A stretch of DNA of 64,000 nt from Candidatus Gastranaerophilales bacterium (lineage in GTDB: Bacteria; Cyanobacteriota; Vampirovibrionia; Gastranaerophilales; Gastranaerophilaceae), in assembly GCA_910588555.1 (NCBI GenBank), contig CAJUPC010000003.1, forward strand, positions 1 to 64,000, read 5' to 3'. How positions within the stretch are numbered: the stretch's first letter is position 1; every line of letters starts with the position of its first letter. This document shows, piece by piece, positions 18,066 to 27,329 of the stretch. The translations under genes were made by a program, and so were the position numbers. The notes below the pieces were generated by a model. That model was given only the letters and a program-made list of their open reading frames with translations. It did not search any database and was not told the origin of the DNA.

Positions 18066-19349
18066 ATGAAATTTATAGATAAATCAAAAATAAGAGTAGT
18101 ATCAGGACGCGGCGGAAACGGAATGGTGGCGTGGCGCAGAGAAAAATATGTTGATAAAGGCGGCCCGGCAGGCGGGGATGGCGGCAGAGGCGGAGATGTT
18201 TATCTTGTTGCCGATGAAAATATGTCTACTCTTATGGACTTCAAGCATAAATCTGTTTTTAAAGCAGAGGGCGGTGAAAACGGCGGTATTAAAAATATGC
18301 ACGGACGCTGTGCTAAAGATTTATATATAAAAGTTCCTGTCGGTACAGTCGTTAAAGATATTAAAACAGGTAATATAATTGCGGATTTGAAAGAAGATGA
18401 ACAAAAAGTAATGGTTGCAAAAGGCGGACGCGGCGGACGCGGTAACGCAAGGTTTGCAACAGCTCAAAAACGTGCGCCTCAATTTTGCGAACCCGGTGAA
18501 CCGCCGATTGAGCGCGAGTTGTTTTTAGAATTAAAACTTATTGCAGATGTAGGCTTGTTGGGAATGCCGAATGCAGGAAAATCCACTCTTATAAGTCGTA
18601 TAAGTTCTGCAAAACCAAAAATCGCAGACTATCCTTTTACAACTCTAATTCCAAATTTGGGTGTTGTTAAAAAGCGCTCGGGCGACGGATATGTTGTTGC
18701 AGATATTCCGGGGTTAATTGAGGGAGCGTCAGAGGGTGTAGGACTTGGACACGACTTTTTGCGCCACGTTGAAAGATGTCGATTCTTAGTGCATTTGATT
18801 GATTGTACTGAAGAAAATCCGTTTAATAATTACAAAAAAATTAATCTCGAACTGGAAAAGCACTCAGAACATCTTGCAAATCTTTATCAAATAGTTGTGT
18901 TAAACAAGATTGATGCAATAGATGATGAGCGTAAAGAAGAACTTTTGAAACAGTTTGAAGAAGTTTCATCGGATGTGTTTGAAATTTCTGCTGTTACGGG
19001 TGAAAATCTTGATAAGCTTCTTGATTTTATGGGACAAAAAGTTGATGAAATTCCGAAATCTGACACTGAAATTATTGTAGAGGAAGATTTAGGAGCTTAC
19101 AATAACGATGACAGTTCATTTGAAATTTACAAAGCTGCAAAAGATGTGTTCATAATTCAGGGCGGAAAAGTTGAACGTATCGCAGGTGTCACAGATGAGC
19201 GCAACTCTGAACAGGTAATACGTTTCCAAAACATTATGAAAGGTATGGGTGTCTTTGATGAATTAAATAAAATGGGCATTAAAGACGGTGACACAATCAT
19301 AATTGGTCATCTTGAATTTGCATATTACCGAGATGAGATGTTCGGTTGA
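18066..19349 (+). CDS. obg: GTPase Obg/CgtA
   Basis: Essential ribosome-associated GTPase acting in 50S assembly and stress control. The 427-aa protein has all three domains: the glycine-rich Obg fold (1-158, with GGNGMVAWRREKYV and GGDGGRGGDV), the G domain (159-330) with G1 GMPNAGKST, G3 DIPG and G4 NKID, and the C-terminal OCT domain (from about 345). The ribosome site is AAGGA, 7 nt from the ATG. The GC content rises locally because of the glycine-rich N-terminus; this is expected for the family. Confidence 0.97.
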   Translation: MKFIDKSKIRVVSGRGGNGMVAWRREKYVDKGGPAGGDGGRGGDVYLVADENMSTLMDFKHKSVFKAEGGENGGIKNMHGRCAKDLYIKVPVGTVVKDIKTGNIIADLKEDEQKVMVAKGGRGGRGNARFATAQKRAPQFCEPGEPPIERELFLELKLIADVGLLGMPNAGKSTLISRISSAKPKIADYPFTTLIPNLGVVKKRSGDGYVVADIPGLIEGASEGVGLGHDFLRHVERCRFLVHLIDCTEENPFNNYKKINLELEKHSEHLANLYQIVVLNKIDAIDDERKEELLKQFEEVSSDVFEISAVTGENLDKLLDFMGQKVDEIPKSDTEIIVEEDLGAYNNDDSSFEIYKAAKDVFIIQGGKVERIAGVTDERNSEQVIRFQNIMKGMGVFDELNKMGIKDGDTIIIGHLEFAYYRDEMFG

Positions 19350-19389
19350 TGTTTTGACAATTCAAATCTTATAAGATATAATAAAACCT

Positions 19390-20697
19390 ATGAAATGTTA
19401 TAAGGCAAAATGGATTTTAACTTCTGCGGAAGAAATTTTAGAGGATATGGCAATTGTTGTCGATGAGGGCAAAATTATTGACATTATTCCTAATTCTCAA
19501 GTAAATTTTGATGAAAAATATGTTAAAGAACTCGGTAATGCAGTAATCACACCGGGATTTATTGATTTGTTGACTCAATATCAATATACAGATATTTTGG
19601 ATGCAAGACCGCATGATTTTAAATCAAAAATTAAAAGATTTTTTAAGATGTTTAGTCTTAAGTATACATTTGCAGGCGTTGCTCAGGATAATTATTCCCG
19701 CAAATGGGCAGGAATATTAACGAATTATTTTACTTTAGACAGAGCGCATAAAATTAACTCTTTTAAACATGGTGTAACAGAAAGTATCAAAGCTGGCACA
19801 ACGTGTATTGCTCAAGTGTCAAAAGAATTTAAGTATTTTGAGGTTATTAATAAGCTGCCAATCAAAAATTATTTGTTCTTTGAAGTTTTTGCCGACAGCA
19901 AAGACAGCAGTAAAAAGACATTCAAAGGTTTGCGTTCTAAAATTGAGGATTTAATTTTTCATAAGGGCGAAAATACTCATATAGGTATTATGCTTAATTC
20001 TATTTCAGGTGTTCATAGAAAACTTTGGGCGTTGTTTTCAAAATATTGCCGTAAGCACAACATGCTTATGATGACCCGTTTTGCAGAATCACAGGACGAA
20101 ATGGAATGGCTTGAACACGGTTTTTCAGATATTGATTTACTTCATAAATTCATGGGAATGAGAAAAATTTCACCTTATGCGGTTGATATCACTCCTGTTG
20201 AATATCTTAATAATTTGAAAGTTTTAACAAAAAAAGTCATTGTGGCGAATGCAAACTATGATGAGGATGAACTTGGCGCGCTTGCAGAAACTGGTGCTAA
20301 ATATGTTTATCAACCTTTGTACAGTGAAGAAATTTGTAATAAAAAACTTGATTTTGAAACAGTGTTAAAATATTTCCCGAAAAATTTCGGACTTTCAACT
20401 CAAAGTTTGTTGAAAGATAAAAATTTCAGTCTTTTGGCTTTGGCACGAGAATTGAACAAAGACAATCTTTTGGATACTGCGGAATTGATTAAGTATTTAA
20501 CCGTTTATCCTGCAAAAATTTTGCGTCTTGATAATTCAACAGGCAGTATAGAAGTTGGAAAAGACGCCGATTTCAATGTGTTTAAACTGGCTGACGGCGA
20601 AGATTATAATGATATAATCAAACAAAATGTACCTTATTCAACATATTCAAGAGGTAGAAAACTCGTTAAACGAGGAGTAGTAAGGTTCAGCTTATGA
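19390..20697 (+). CDS. Amidohydrolase-family protein lacking metal ligands
   Basis: The 435-aa protein has the overall plan of chlorohydrolase/guanine-deaminase-type amidohydrolases: an N-terminal beta domain (VVDEGKIIDIIP), a TIM-barrel middle and a C-terminal return (LTVYPAKILRLDNSTGSIEVGKDAD written here in parts: LTVYPAKILRL, then GSIEVGKDADFNVF). The metal sites are altered. The usual GF-I/V-x-x-HxH reads GFIDLLTQ (56-63), HxAE reads MTRFAESQDE, the third His region reads VIVANANYDEDE, and the G-T-D-S aspartate reads LSTQS. I infer a pseudoenzyme or a strongly altered one. The stop overlaps the start of the yjbQ-like gene (ATGA). Confidence 0.8.
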   Translation: MKCYKAKWILTSAEEILEDMAIVVDEGKIIDIIPNSQVNFDEKYVKELGNAVITPGFIDLLTQYQYTDILDARPHDFKSKIKRFFKMFSLKYTFAGVAQDNYSRKWAGILTNYFTLDRAHKINSFKHGVTESIKAGTTCIAQVSKEFKYFEVINKLPIKNYLFFEVFADSKDSSKKTFKGLRSKIEDLIFHKGENTHIGIMLNSISGVHRKLWALFSKYCRKHNMLMMTRFAESQDEMEWLEHGFSDIDLLHKFMGMRKISPYAVDITPVEYLNNLKVLTKKVIVANANYDEDELGALAETGAKYVYQPLYSEEICNKKLDFETVLKYFPKNFGLSTQSLLKDKNFSLLALARELNKDNLLDTAELIKYLTVYPAKILRLDNSTGSIEVGKDADFNVFKLADGEDYNDIIKQNVPYSTYSRGRKLVKRGVVRFSL

Positions 20698-21110
20698 CGG
20701 TTATTAATGACAAATTTACCGTAAATACTCAAGGTTCAACGGATATTATTGATATCACACAAAAGGTTAAACATGCGGTGTATTCGCATTCTATTAAGGA
20801 TGCTGTTGTGCATGTTTATGTTGCAGGTAGTACTGTTTCAATTACAAACATTGAATTTGAACCGGGTTTGCTGGTTGATTTGCCAGAGGCACTGGATAAA
20901 ATAGCACCTGTAAATGCTGATTATCACCATGATGCAACCTGGCATGACGGTAACGGTTATGCACACGTAAGAGCTTCAATTGTAGGGAATTCAACTATGG
21001 TTCCGTTGATTGATGGAGCTTTGCAGTTAGGTCAGTGGCAGCAGATTGTTTTGATTGATTTTGATAATAAAGCAAGAACAAGAGCTGTATATGTTCAAAT
21101 TGTTTACTAG
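20694..21110 (+). CDS. yjbQ: YjbQ/UPF0047 family protein
   Basis: A 138-aa single-domain protein of the YjbQ family; some members complement thiamine-phosphate synthase weakly but the true role is open. The characteristic features are present: the cluster YHHDATWHDGNGYAHVRAS near residues 79-97 and the ending GQWQQIVLIDFDNKARTR near 112-129. It begins within the stop of the amidohydrolase-like gene (4-nt overlap), so the two products are probably made together. The next gene is pilin locus C, with its own promoter right after this stop. Confidence 0.9.
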   Translation: MTVINDKFTVNTQGSTDIIDITQKVKHAVYSHSIKDAVVHVYVAGSTVSITNIEFEPGLLVDLPEALDKIAPVNADYHHDATWHDGNGYAHVRASIVGNSTMVPLIDGALQLGQWQQIVLIDFDNKARTRAVYVQIVY

Positions 21111-21112
21111 GC

Positions 21113-21195
21113 TTGAAAAATATAGAAAATAGTTTATAATAAAACATGTAGGTTATAGTTTCTACCTAAATAAAATGTAAAAATACTGAAAGGAG
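21113..21195 (+). promoter_or_regulatory. Promoter and ribosome site of pilin locus C
   Basis: -35 TTGAAA (21113-21118), 16-nt spacer, -10 TATAAT (21135-21140), and Shine-Dalgarno AGGAG (21191-21195). It matches the locus B promoter in spacing and in most bases. Confidence 0.75.
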
Positions 21196-21201
21196 CAAAA
21201 A

Positions 21202-21941
21202 ATGAGAAGATTACAAAATTCGCAGAGCTTCGGGGGGGGGGCACTCATAGCTCCTTAAGAGGTTTTACCCTTGCAGAAGTTTTAATAACATTAGGTATTA
21301 TCGGCATAGTTGCAGTATTAACTATGCCTGCGCTTATCCAAAATCATAAAAAACAAGAAGCATCAGCAAGATTGAAAAAGTTTTACAGTATGATGAGTCA
21401 GGCGATTTTGCTTTCAGAAAATGCACAAGGTGCTAAAGTTTGGGAGTGGAGCGGACTGCTTGACAGACCGTATGAGGAAGACGATAGTCAGCAAATGTTT
21501 GATGACAGTTATGCATACTGGAACAAATATTTGGCACCCTATATTAAAACCGTAAAGGTTGAAAAAGGTGTTTATGATGAAGAAAATTCAGAAAATTCAA
21601 CAGCAACAAAAGTTTATTTTTCAGATGGTTCTACCGCAACTTTGAAGATTGGACGCTGTATGGATGTATATTATGATATTAATGGAGAAAGAGGACCAAA
21701 TGTTAGAGGAAAAGATATTTTTACATTTTTCATAGCAACACCTAGAACATTTGCATTAGACAGACCAACTCAAACCCATGAATTAAAACTTTGGCATTCA
21801 TTTGATGTTCCATATTTACCTGTACTTTATAATACACGTGTTAAAGCTCTTCAGGGATGTAAAAATGAACCTCAGTATTGTACTACTCTATTAATGTATG
21901 ATAATTGGGATTTCAAGTCAGATTATCCGTATAAGTTATAA
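21202..21941 (+). CDS. Pilin-like protein (locus C), frame broken at poly-G
   Basis: The ATG at 21202 (AGGAG upstream) reads MRRLQNSQSFGGGALIAP and stops at codon 19 because of G10. With 8 or 11 G it continues through THSSLRG into FTLAEVLITLGIIGIVAVLTMP, giving 246 aa. Prepilin cleavage is expected at G|F with Glu at +5. The mature domain carries KKQEASARLKKFYSMM, an acidic loop DINGERGPNVRGKD near the middle, two C-terminal cysteines (LQGCKNEPQYC) and the ending WDFKSDYPYKL. It is closely related to locus E. A terminator follows directly. Confidence 0.82.
21230..21251. repeat. Poly-G tract with conserved flanks, locus C
   Basis: G10 at 21232-21241 in the core TC-G10-CACTCATAGC, read on the sense strand of locus C. 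An imperfect inverted repeat GAGCT/AGCTC flanks it here. Confidence 0.9.
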
Positions 21942-21967
21942 AAGAGGGGTTTTATCCCCTCTTTATT
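21941..21967. terminator. Bidirectional intrinsic terminator
   Basis: Stem AAAGAGGGG (21941-21949) with CCCCTCTTT (21956-21964) between convergent pilin locus C and the response regulator. Confidence 0.85.
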
Positions 21968-22655
21968 ATACCATACCCTCTTTGACAGCTTTTACAGCGG
22001 CTTGAACTCTATCGTTTACGCACATCTTTTGCAAAATTGAACATACATGTGCTTTTGCCGTATGAACACTTACGATTAATTCTTTTGCAATTTCAGTGTT
22101 ACTTTTACCGAGAACAAGATGTTTTAGTACCTCAAATTCTCTTTCTGTTAAAGGAACTCTGCCGTCTGCATTTGATTTGCTGGGTAAAAATCCTATATTA
22201 TCAATTTTTGGTAATGCATTTAATGTCATTTGTGCAACCATCGGGTCAATCCAGCAAACACCTGTTGAAACATCTCTTACAACATCTGCAAGTTTATTAG
22301 GGTCGATATCTTTCAAACAATATGCGCTTGCACCGGAACTCAAAGCCGCAAGTACTTCTTCACTTCTGTCATGTGATGTCAGCGCAATGATTTTGCAATC
22401 AAACATCATTTCTTTACATCTAACCATTGCTTCAATACCGTTCATGCCGGGAAGACCTAAATCCATTAACACTACATCCGGTTTGTGTCTTTCAATAAGT
22501 TTTAGACCCTCCGTTGCATCTTCTGCCTCTGCGACAACATTAATGTCTTCATTTGCATTTAATGCACATCTCAATCCAACACGCGTAAGTTTAAAGTCTT
22601 CTACAATAATTACACTAATTGGTTTTTTCTCTTCTGATTTTGCAACTTTTACCAT
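21966..22655 (-). CDS. NarL/FixJ-family response regulator
   Basis: Two-domain transcription regulator of a two-component system. The receiver domain (about 13-130) has the acidic pocket near residue 20 (VEDF), the phospho-acceptor Asp in LMDLGLPGMNG near 60-70, TSHD near 93 and the conserved Lys in CLKDID near 117. The LuxR-type helix-turn-helix is at about 165-225 (LTEREFEVLKHL, SNTEIAKEL, VHTAKAHV). No histidine kinase is adjacent, so its signal is unknown. It is divergent from the GH13 gene across 179 nt and could control it; that is inference. Confidence 0.9.
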   Translation of the reverse strand: MVKVAKSEEKKPISVIIVEDFKLTRVGLRCALNANEDINVVAEAEDATEGLKLIERHKPDVVLMDLGLPGMNGIEAMVRCKEMMFDCKIIALTSHDRSEEVLAALSSGASAYCLKDIDPNKLADVVRDVSTGVCWIDPMVAQMTLNALPKIDNIGFLPSKSNADGRVPLTEREFEVLKHLVLGKSNTEIAKELIVSVHTAKAHVCSILQKMCVNDRVQAAVKAVKEGMV

Positions 22656-22794
22656 TATTGACCACCTTTCGCTCTATGTTGCTCTAACCAATAACAATTT
22701 AATTATATTCGCGTGAGATAGTCTATTACCCAATCAGGCAGGAATTTTATTTTTAGGGTATAAATAATTAATTTTATACGAATAATTATTATTA

Positions 22795-22803
22795 TGCTAT
22801 AAT
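22795..22803 (+). promoter_or_regulatory. Extended -10 promoter of the GH13 gene
   Basis: TGC-TATAAT at 22795-22803, 32 nt before the ATG. There is no clear -35, as is usual for extended -10 promoters. Confidence 0.55.
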
Positions 22804-22834
22804 GTTTACATGACAATTAAGGGAGTGTGAAATT

Positions 22835-25132
22835 ATGCTGAATTGTATTTTTGGCGCAAAGAAAAATAATATAGAAGAAGAAAAATCAGTTTTATTGAAT
22901 AAAGTTTACAAGAAGCTGAAAGAAAAATATTCGTTTGATAACATTTCAAATGACCGTAAAAAAGAGTTGACTAAACTTATTAAACAGTTTGGTTATTTGC
23001 CTTATCCGTATATCAAGGCGTTGGAAGAATTAACCTTTGAAGAAATTCTTTTCGGGCTTGAAATTAAATGGCGCAACAACTGCGTGTTTAAAGACGATGA
23101 ATTTAATTTTACAGATAACATAATTAGTGTTTTGGCACGTAATAATATGAAAAATTCGTCATGGATACAAAAAGAAGGTCATAATATAAAATTAATTAAT
23201 CTTGCGGGGCTTGGTGACGGTAATAAAACTAAAGAATGCGGAAAATTCATGGATTGGCTTCGTCAGCTTCTAATTTTGCCGACAGGTAATCTTGAAAATA
23301 ATATTTTTAATACAACTATTTATTTAATTCCGTTTCACCCGAGAGAATTCGGATGTGCATATTTGCCGAAAAGTTCCGAAATCAGTGAAAATTTGTTTGA
23401 CGAAAATATCGGAAATTTGACGGGAACTAATGCAAAAGAGCAGGTGAAATTATTTATTATGCTTGCACAGCTTGCCGGTCACCCTGTGATTTATGATATT
23501 CTTCCGCAGACAGGAAGATTTTCAAAAGCAGTACTAGCAAATCCTTGGATTGCAAGATGGTATGACATAAATCTTTTATCAGCTGAATTGGATAAAAATA
23601 TTGACAGAATTGCTAAAAATATGCCCCAATCATTTGATGATGAAGATGTAGAACTTGTTAAAAATATTTATAAAGATTCACAAAGTGGTGTAAACGGGGA
23701 TTTAAGCTCTCATTATAAAAATATTTATGATACTTTTGACAGTTTGATGAATGAAGCAAAAAAAGATTTGTCTAACACAATGCTTAAAAAGGCAAACCAG
23801 CAAAAACTTCATAAGCGTGTAAAAGAAATCGTTGCAAAAATTCACGGGTTTAAAAGTAATAAAAAATTAACCGAAGATGATATTACAAAACAGATTGAAA
23901 CCATTCAAGAACTTATTAAAAAAGGTTTATGGCCTGCTCCGGGTGGTGCTTGGTGCTCTGCAGGCGTGCCAATTTATGATAAAATGAGCGAATGCGGAGG
24001 TTTTCCAACGTTCAAACACTTTGACTATAAAGGTGAAGATGTGACAAACTTTGCAAACCTTGACTGCCAAACTCCATATTATTTCTGTTGTTTGGAAAAT
24101 GGAACTTTTAATAAAAAGGTTGTTGAATATTTTGTAAATTATATGGTTAATTTGCAGAAAGAATATAATTTTGACGGTTTCAGAGTAGACCATATTGACC
24201 ATATTGTTGATAAGGTTTCCGAAGCTAACGGACGTCCGATTAGTTATAGAGCACCAAGAGTTGTTCTTAATAAATTAAATAAAACTTTGAAAAGCAAAGT
24301 TCCGTATTTTGGAACACTTGCAGAATATATGCTGTGGGATGACTTTTTGAAAGAATATCATAAAGATATGAATTTTGATTTGCTATGGGGAAATGATATT
24401 GTTTCTCAGTGCGAAAAAACTCCCGAAAAAATAACCGAAGACAACCAGCATTTATATAATTACAATGTTAATTTCAAAAAAGGCGAGAAACTTTCTATTC
24501 TGAAAACATATAACAATCAAGACGGCGAGTTCAGATGTATAGACCAATACCCCGGGCAGCTCGGTGAAAACGGAGCTTTGTACAAATGGTTTAAATATAA
24601 ATTTTTACCTGGCGGAAAAATGGCACAGCGTCCGATGCTTTATGTTGATGGTGACGAAAGCTTTACAAAACGCGGAATTGAAAGCGTTATAGGTGAAGAA
24701 ATGTCAATGCCGAGAGAAAAGAATTATGAATTTTATAAAAAATTTAACGCAATTGATGTTTTTGTAAAAAATAATTCTATAATCTCTGACGGAGAAGCGC
24801 AAATTATCTTGCAGGATGATGACGGATTTTCTGCGTGGATTATTTCTAATGACCCGATAAAAACGTCTTACCTTGTTGTTTCAAATTACAAATACACAAC
24901 AGAACGCGTTAATATGTTTGATGAAAATAATGAAAGTTATTCAGGAATTTTGGACGGCAAGCCAGTGTTTGATAAGACAATTAATCTCCCGTCTGATTTT
25001 TCAATCACAAGAGAATTTTATATTGAAGATGATAAATTTGTATCATCACCGTTTGACACCGAAACTTCATCCTTGCATTTTGATAAACTTGAACCGAGCG
25101 AATTTAGAGTTTACGAACTCAAAAGGGATTAG
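22835..25132 (+). CDS. GH13 alpha-amylase-family glycosidase/transferase
   Basis: A 765-aa carbohydrate-active enzyme of the alpha-amylase superfamily, probably acting on glycogen or maltodextrin. The catalytic barrel is legible: FDGFRVDHIDHI at about 446-457 holds the nucleophile Asp, and GTLAEYM with the acid/base Glu lies at about 497. Region I (VIYDILPQTGRFS) lacks the usual Asp-x4-His, and region IV may be NNQDGEF with Gln in place of His. About 85 charged helical residues are inserted between the first and second parts. No signal peptide, so cytoplasmic. The same window encodes glgC. The exact reaction is not assignable from sequence. Confidence 0.75.
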   Translation: MLNCIFGAKKNNIEEEKSVLLNKVYKKLKEKYSFDNISNDRKKELTKLIKQFGYLPYPYIKALEELTFEEILFGLEIKWRNNCVFKDDEFNFTDNIISVLARNNMKNSSWIQKEGHNIKLINLAGLGDGNKTKECGKFMDWLRQLLILPTGNLENNIFNTTIYLIPFHPREFGCAYLPKSSEISENLFDENIGNLTGTNAKEQVKLFIMLAQLAGHPVIYDILPQTGRFSKAVLANPWIARWYDINLLSAELDKNIDRIAKNMPQSFDDEDVELVKNIYKDSQSGVNGDLSSHYKNIYDTFDSLMNEAKKDLSNTMLKKANQQKLHKRVKEIVAKIHGFKSNKKLTEDDITKQIETIQELIKKGLWPAPGGAWCSAGVPIYDKMSECGGFPTFKHFDYKGEDVTNFANLDCQTPYYFCCLENGTFNKKVVEYFVNYMVNLQKEYNFDGFRVDHIDHIVDKVSEANGRPISYRAPRVVLNKLNKTLKSKVPYFGTLAEYMLWDDFLKEYHKDMNFDLLWGNDIVSQCEKTPEKITEDNQHLYNYNVNFKKGEKLSILKTYNNQDGEFRCIDQYPGQLGENGALYKWFKYKFLPGGKMAQRPMLYVDGDESFTKRGIESVIGEEMSMPREKNYEFYKKFNAIDVFVKNNSIISDGEAQIILQDDDGFSAWIISNDPIKTSYLVVSNYKYTTERVNMFDENNESYSGILDGKPVFDKTINLPSDFSITREFYIEDDKFVSSPFDTETSSLHFDKLEPSEFRVYELKRD

Positions 25133-25198
25133 CCTTGCACAAATTCATTTTTGAGGTATGATTAATGCAGATGTATAATAAAATATAAGGATAAAAAA

Positions 25199-26491
25199 AT
25201 GAAAGTAACTTTAGAAAACGAAAAAGAAAATGTAGTTAAATTGGATATTACTATCCCTGCAAAAGAAGCGGCAGACGCTTATAATAATGCAGTAAGAAGA
25301 ATTTCTCAATATGTAAATATTGACGGCTTTAGAAAAGGCAAAGCTCCTCGTGCTGTTGTTGAAAGACATGTAGGAACAGAAAGAATTAAACAAGAAGCTA
25401 TTGAACAATTAATGCCGAGAGCTATTAATCAAGCTGTTGCTGATAATAAACTTGATATTATTGCTCAGCCGTATATTACTGATTACAACTTCAATATCGG
25501 CGAAGATTTGACAGTTACTGCAAAAGCTGAATTAAGACCCGAAGTTACTCTGGGACAATACAAAGGTTTGACAGTTGAGATTAAAGATTCTGCAATTGAA
25601 GCTGACGCTGTTCAAAAACAAATCGACAGATTGTTGGAACAAAATTCAACTCAAGAAACAGTAATCGACAGACCTACAAAAGAAACTGACATTGCTGTAA
25701 TCGACTTTGACGGTTATGCTAACGGCGAAAAAATTCAAGGCGGAGAAGCTAAAAATTACCCGTTAGATTTGGCTCATTCAAACTTTATCCCCGGTTTTGC
25801 AGAACAGTTAGTCGGCAAAAATCTTAACGACGAATTTGAAATCAAAGTGACTTTCCCGGAAGAATATCACGATGAAAAATTAAAAGGTCAGCCCGCAACT
25901 TTCAAAATTAAAATCAACGAAATTAAAGAAAAGAAATTACCTGAATTAAATGATGAATTTGCTCAAAAAGTCGGTAAATTCAAATCAGTTGATGAATTGA
26001 AAGCTGATATTCAAAAATATCTTGAAGAACAAAGAGAAAGAACTAACAAACAAAATTCTGAAAACGAAATCTTCAAAACTGTAATCGAAGCGGCTAAAGT
26101 TGATATTCCTCAATCAATGATTGACAGAGAATCTCGTTCATTGAGAGAAGAATACAGACAAAGACTTGCTGCGCAAGGTATTGATTGGGACAGCCTTGTA
26201 AAAGCTCAAGGTGAAGATGAGTTGTTGAAAAACTTGTCAGAAGACGCTCTTAACAGAATTAAAAATTCTCTTGTAATTGATAAAATTGCAACAGAAGAAA
26301 ATATTAAGCTTGAACAAAAAGATATGGAACAAAAATTTGCTCAATTGGGTTCAGCTTACGGCTTGCAGCCTAAAGACCTTGTAAAACAATTGGGTCAAAA
26401 TCCTGAAATTATTGCTTCATTATCTCAACAAGCTTTGAACGACAAAGTAAGAGAATTTTTAATGGAAAATAATAAAGTTGAAATTAAATAA
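25199..26491 (+). CDS. tig: Trigger factor
   Basis: Ribosome-bound chaperone and peptidyl-prolyl isomerase that meets nascent chains at the exit tunnel. The 430-aa protein has the ribosome-binding signature GFRKGKAPRAVVE near residues 44-56, a central FKBP-like domain (about 155-240, with PGFAEQLVGK) and a long helical C-terminal chaperone domain. It stands first in a tig-clpP-clpX series, a common bacterial order. The ribosome site is AAGGA. A hairpin follows the stop. Confidence 0.96.
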   Translation: MKVTLENEKENVVKLDITIPAKEAADAYNNAVRRISQYVNIDGFRKGKAPRAVVERHVGTERIKQEAIEQLMPRAINQAVADNKLDIIAQPYITDYNFNIGEDLTVTAKAELRPEVTLGQYKGLTVEIKDSAIEADAVQKQIDRLLEQNSTQETVIDRPTKETDIAVIDFDGYANGEKIQGGEAKNYPLDLAHSNFIPGFAEQLVGKNLNDEFEIKVTFPEEYHDEKLKGQPATFKIKINEIKEKKLPELNDEFAQKVGKFKSVDELKADIQKYLEEQRERTNKQNSENEIFKTVIEAAKVDIPQSMIDRESRSLREEYRQRLAAQGIDWDSLVKAQGEDELLKNLSEDALNRIKNSLVIDKIATEENIKLEQKDMEQKFAQLGSAYGLQPKDLVKQLGQNPEIIASLSQQALNDKVREFLMENNKVEIK

Positions 26492-26504
26492 ACTTTAATC
26501 TAAT

Positions 26505-26536
26505 ATATGTGCCGTATTTACAACGGCACATATTTG
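26505..26536 (+). terminator. Hairpin after tig (weak terminator)
   Basis: Stem ATATGTGCCGT (26505-26515) with ACGGCACATAT (26523-26533), loop of 7, followed by only three Ts. It may terminate partially or protect the tig mRNA end. Confidence 0.5.
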
Positions 26537-26562
26537 ATTAAAATAAATAGTAAACGTATAAT
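26534..26562 (+). promoter_or_regulatory. Promoter of clpP-clpX
   Basis: -35 TTGATT (26534-26539), 17-nt spacer, -10 TATAAT (26557-26562). It leaves a long leader of about 130 nt before the clpP ATG. Confidence 0.65.
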
Positions 26563-26671
26563 ATAATTAAGTCGGCAAAGATGGTAGAAAGGTTAAAACT
26601 ACTGCGAGAGGAAAGTCTTAAAGTAGGTGATATATATATAAAGTGTACCTCGAGTGCATTAATATAAAAAA

Positions 26672-26700
26672 TTCCACCAATGTCGACGGAAAGGATAAAA
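26672..26700 (+). repeat. Leader element upstream of clpP, shared with frr
   Basis: A 29-nt segment ending in the ribosome site (CAATGTCGACGGAAAGG then ATAAAA). It matches the copy at 56893-56921 upstream of frr at all but about four positions. Confidence 0.65.
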
Positions 26701-26701
26701 G

Positions 26702-27292
26702 ATGAGTTTTGTACCGGTAGTAGTAGAACAATCTAGCAGAGGCGAACGTTCTTTTGATATTTTCTCAAGATTATTGAGAGAAAGAATTATTTTCTTAGGA
26801 ACTCCTATTGACGATATGGTTGCAAATTTGGTTGTTGCACAGTTATTGTTATTAGACAGTGAAAACCCCGAAAAAGATATCATGTTGTATATTAACAGCC
26901 CAGGCGGTTCGGTAACAGCTGGTTTTGCTATCTATGATACAATGCAACATATTAGAGCTGATGTTTCAACAATTTGTTTGGGACAAGCGGCTTCTATGGG
27001 TGCGTTCTTGTTATCATCAGGTACAAAAGGCAAAAGACTTGCTTTGCCTCATTCAAGAGTTTTAATTCACCAACCTCTTGGCGGTGCGCAAGGTCAGGCT
27101 ACAGATATTGAAATTCAGGCTGCTGAAATTATCAGAATTAAAAAATCATTGAACGAAATTTTGGCATCTAATACAGGTCAATCTATCAAGAAAATTGAAA
27201 AAGACACAGACCGCGACTATATCATGACACCGCAAGAAGCTTTAGAGTACGGTATGATTGATAAAGTTGTTTCTAGAGATATTATAAAATAG
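26702..27292 (+). CDS. clpP: ATP-dependent Clp protease proteolytic subunit
   Basis: Serine peptidase that forms the tetradecameric chamber of the ClpXP protease. The 196-aa protein has the processing-region segment [15 protein letters not shown] near residues 9-23, the catalytic Ser in GQAASMGAF near 97-105, His in [10 protein letters not shown] near 119-128 and the Asp near 172 (EKDTDRDY). The ribosome site GGAAAGGA is part of the shared leader element. clpX follows after 37 nt, so the protease and its unfoldase are probably one transcript. Confidence 0.97.
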   Translation: MSFVPVVVEQSSRGERSFDIFSRLLRERIIFLGTPIDDMVANLVVAQLLLLDSENPEKDIMLYINSPGGSVTAGFAIYDTMQHIRADVSTICLGQAASMGAFLLSSGTKGKRLALPHSRVLIHQPLGGAQGQATDIEIQAAEIIRIKKSLNEILASNTGQSIKKIEKDTDRDYIMTPQEALEYGMIDKVVSRDIIK

Positions 27293-27329
27293 TTTAATTC
27301 GGCGAAATTCGCTGAAAAGGATATAAAAA

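Noticed and set aside
22096..22716. Plus-strand open frame of 206 codons
   Set aside because: It is antisense to the response regulator, which has a full receiver and LuxR domain; Ser/Ile-rich composition is typical of shadow frames here.
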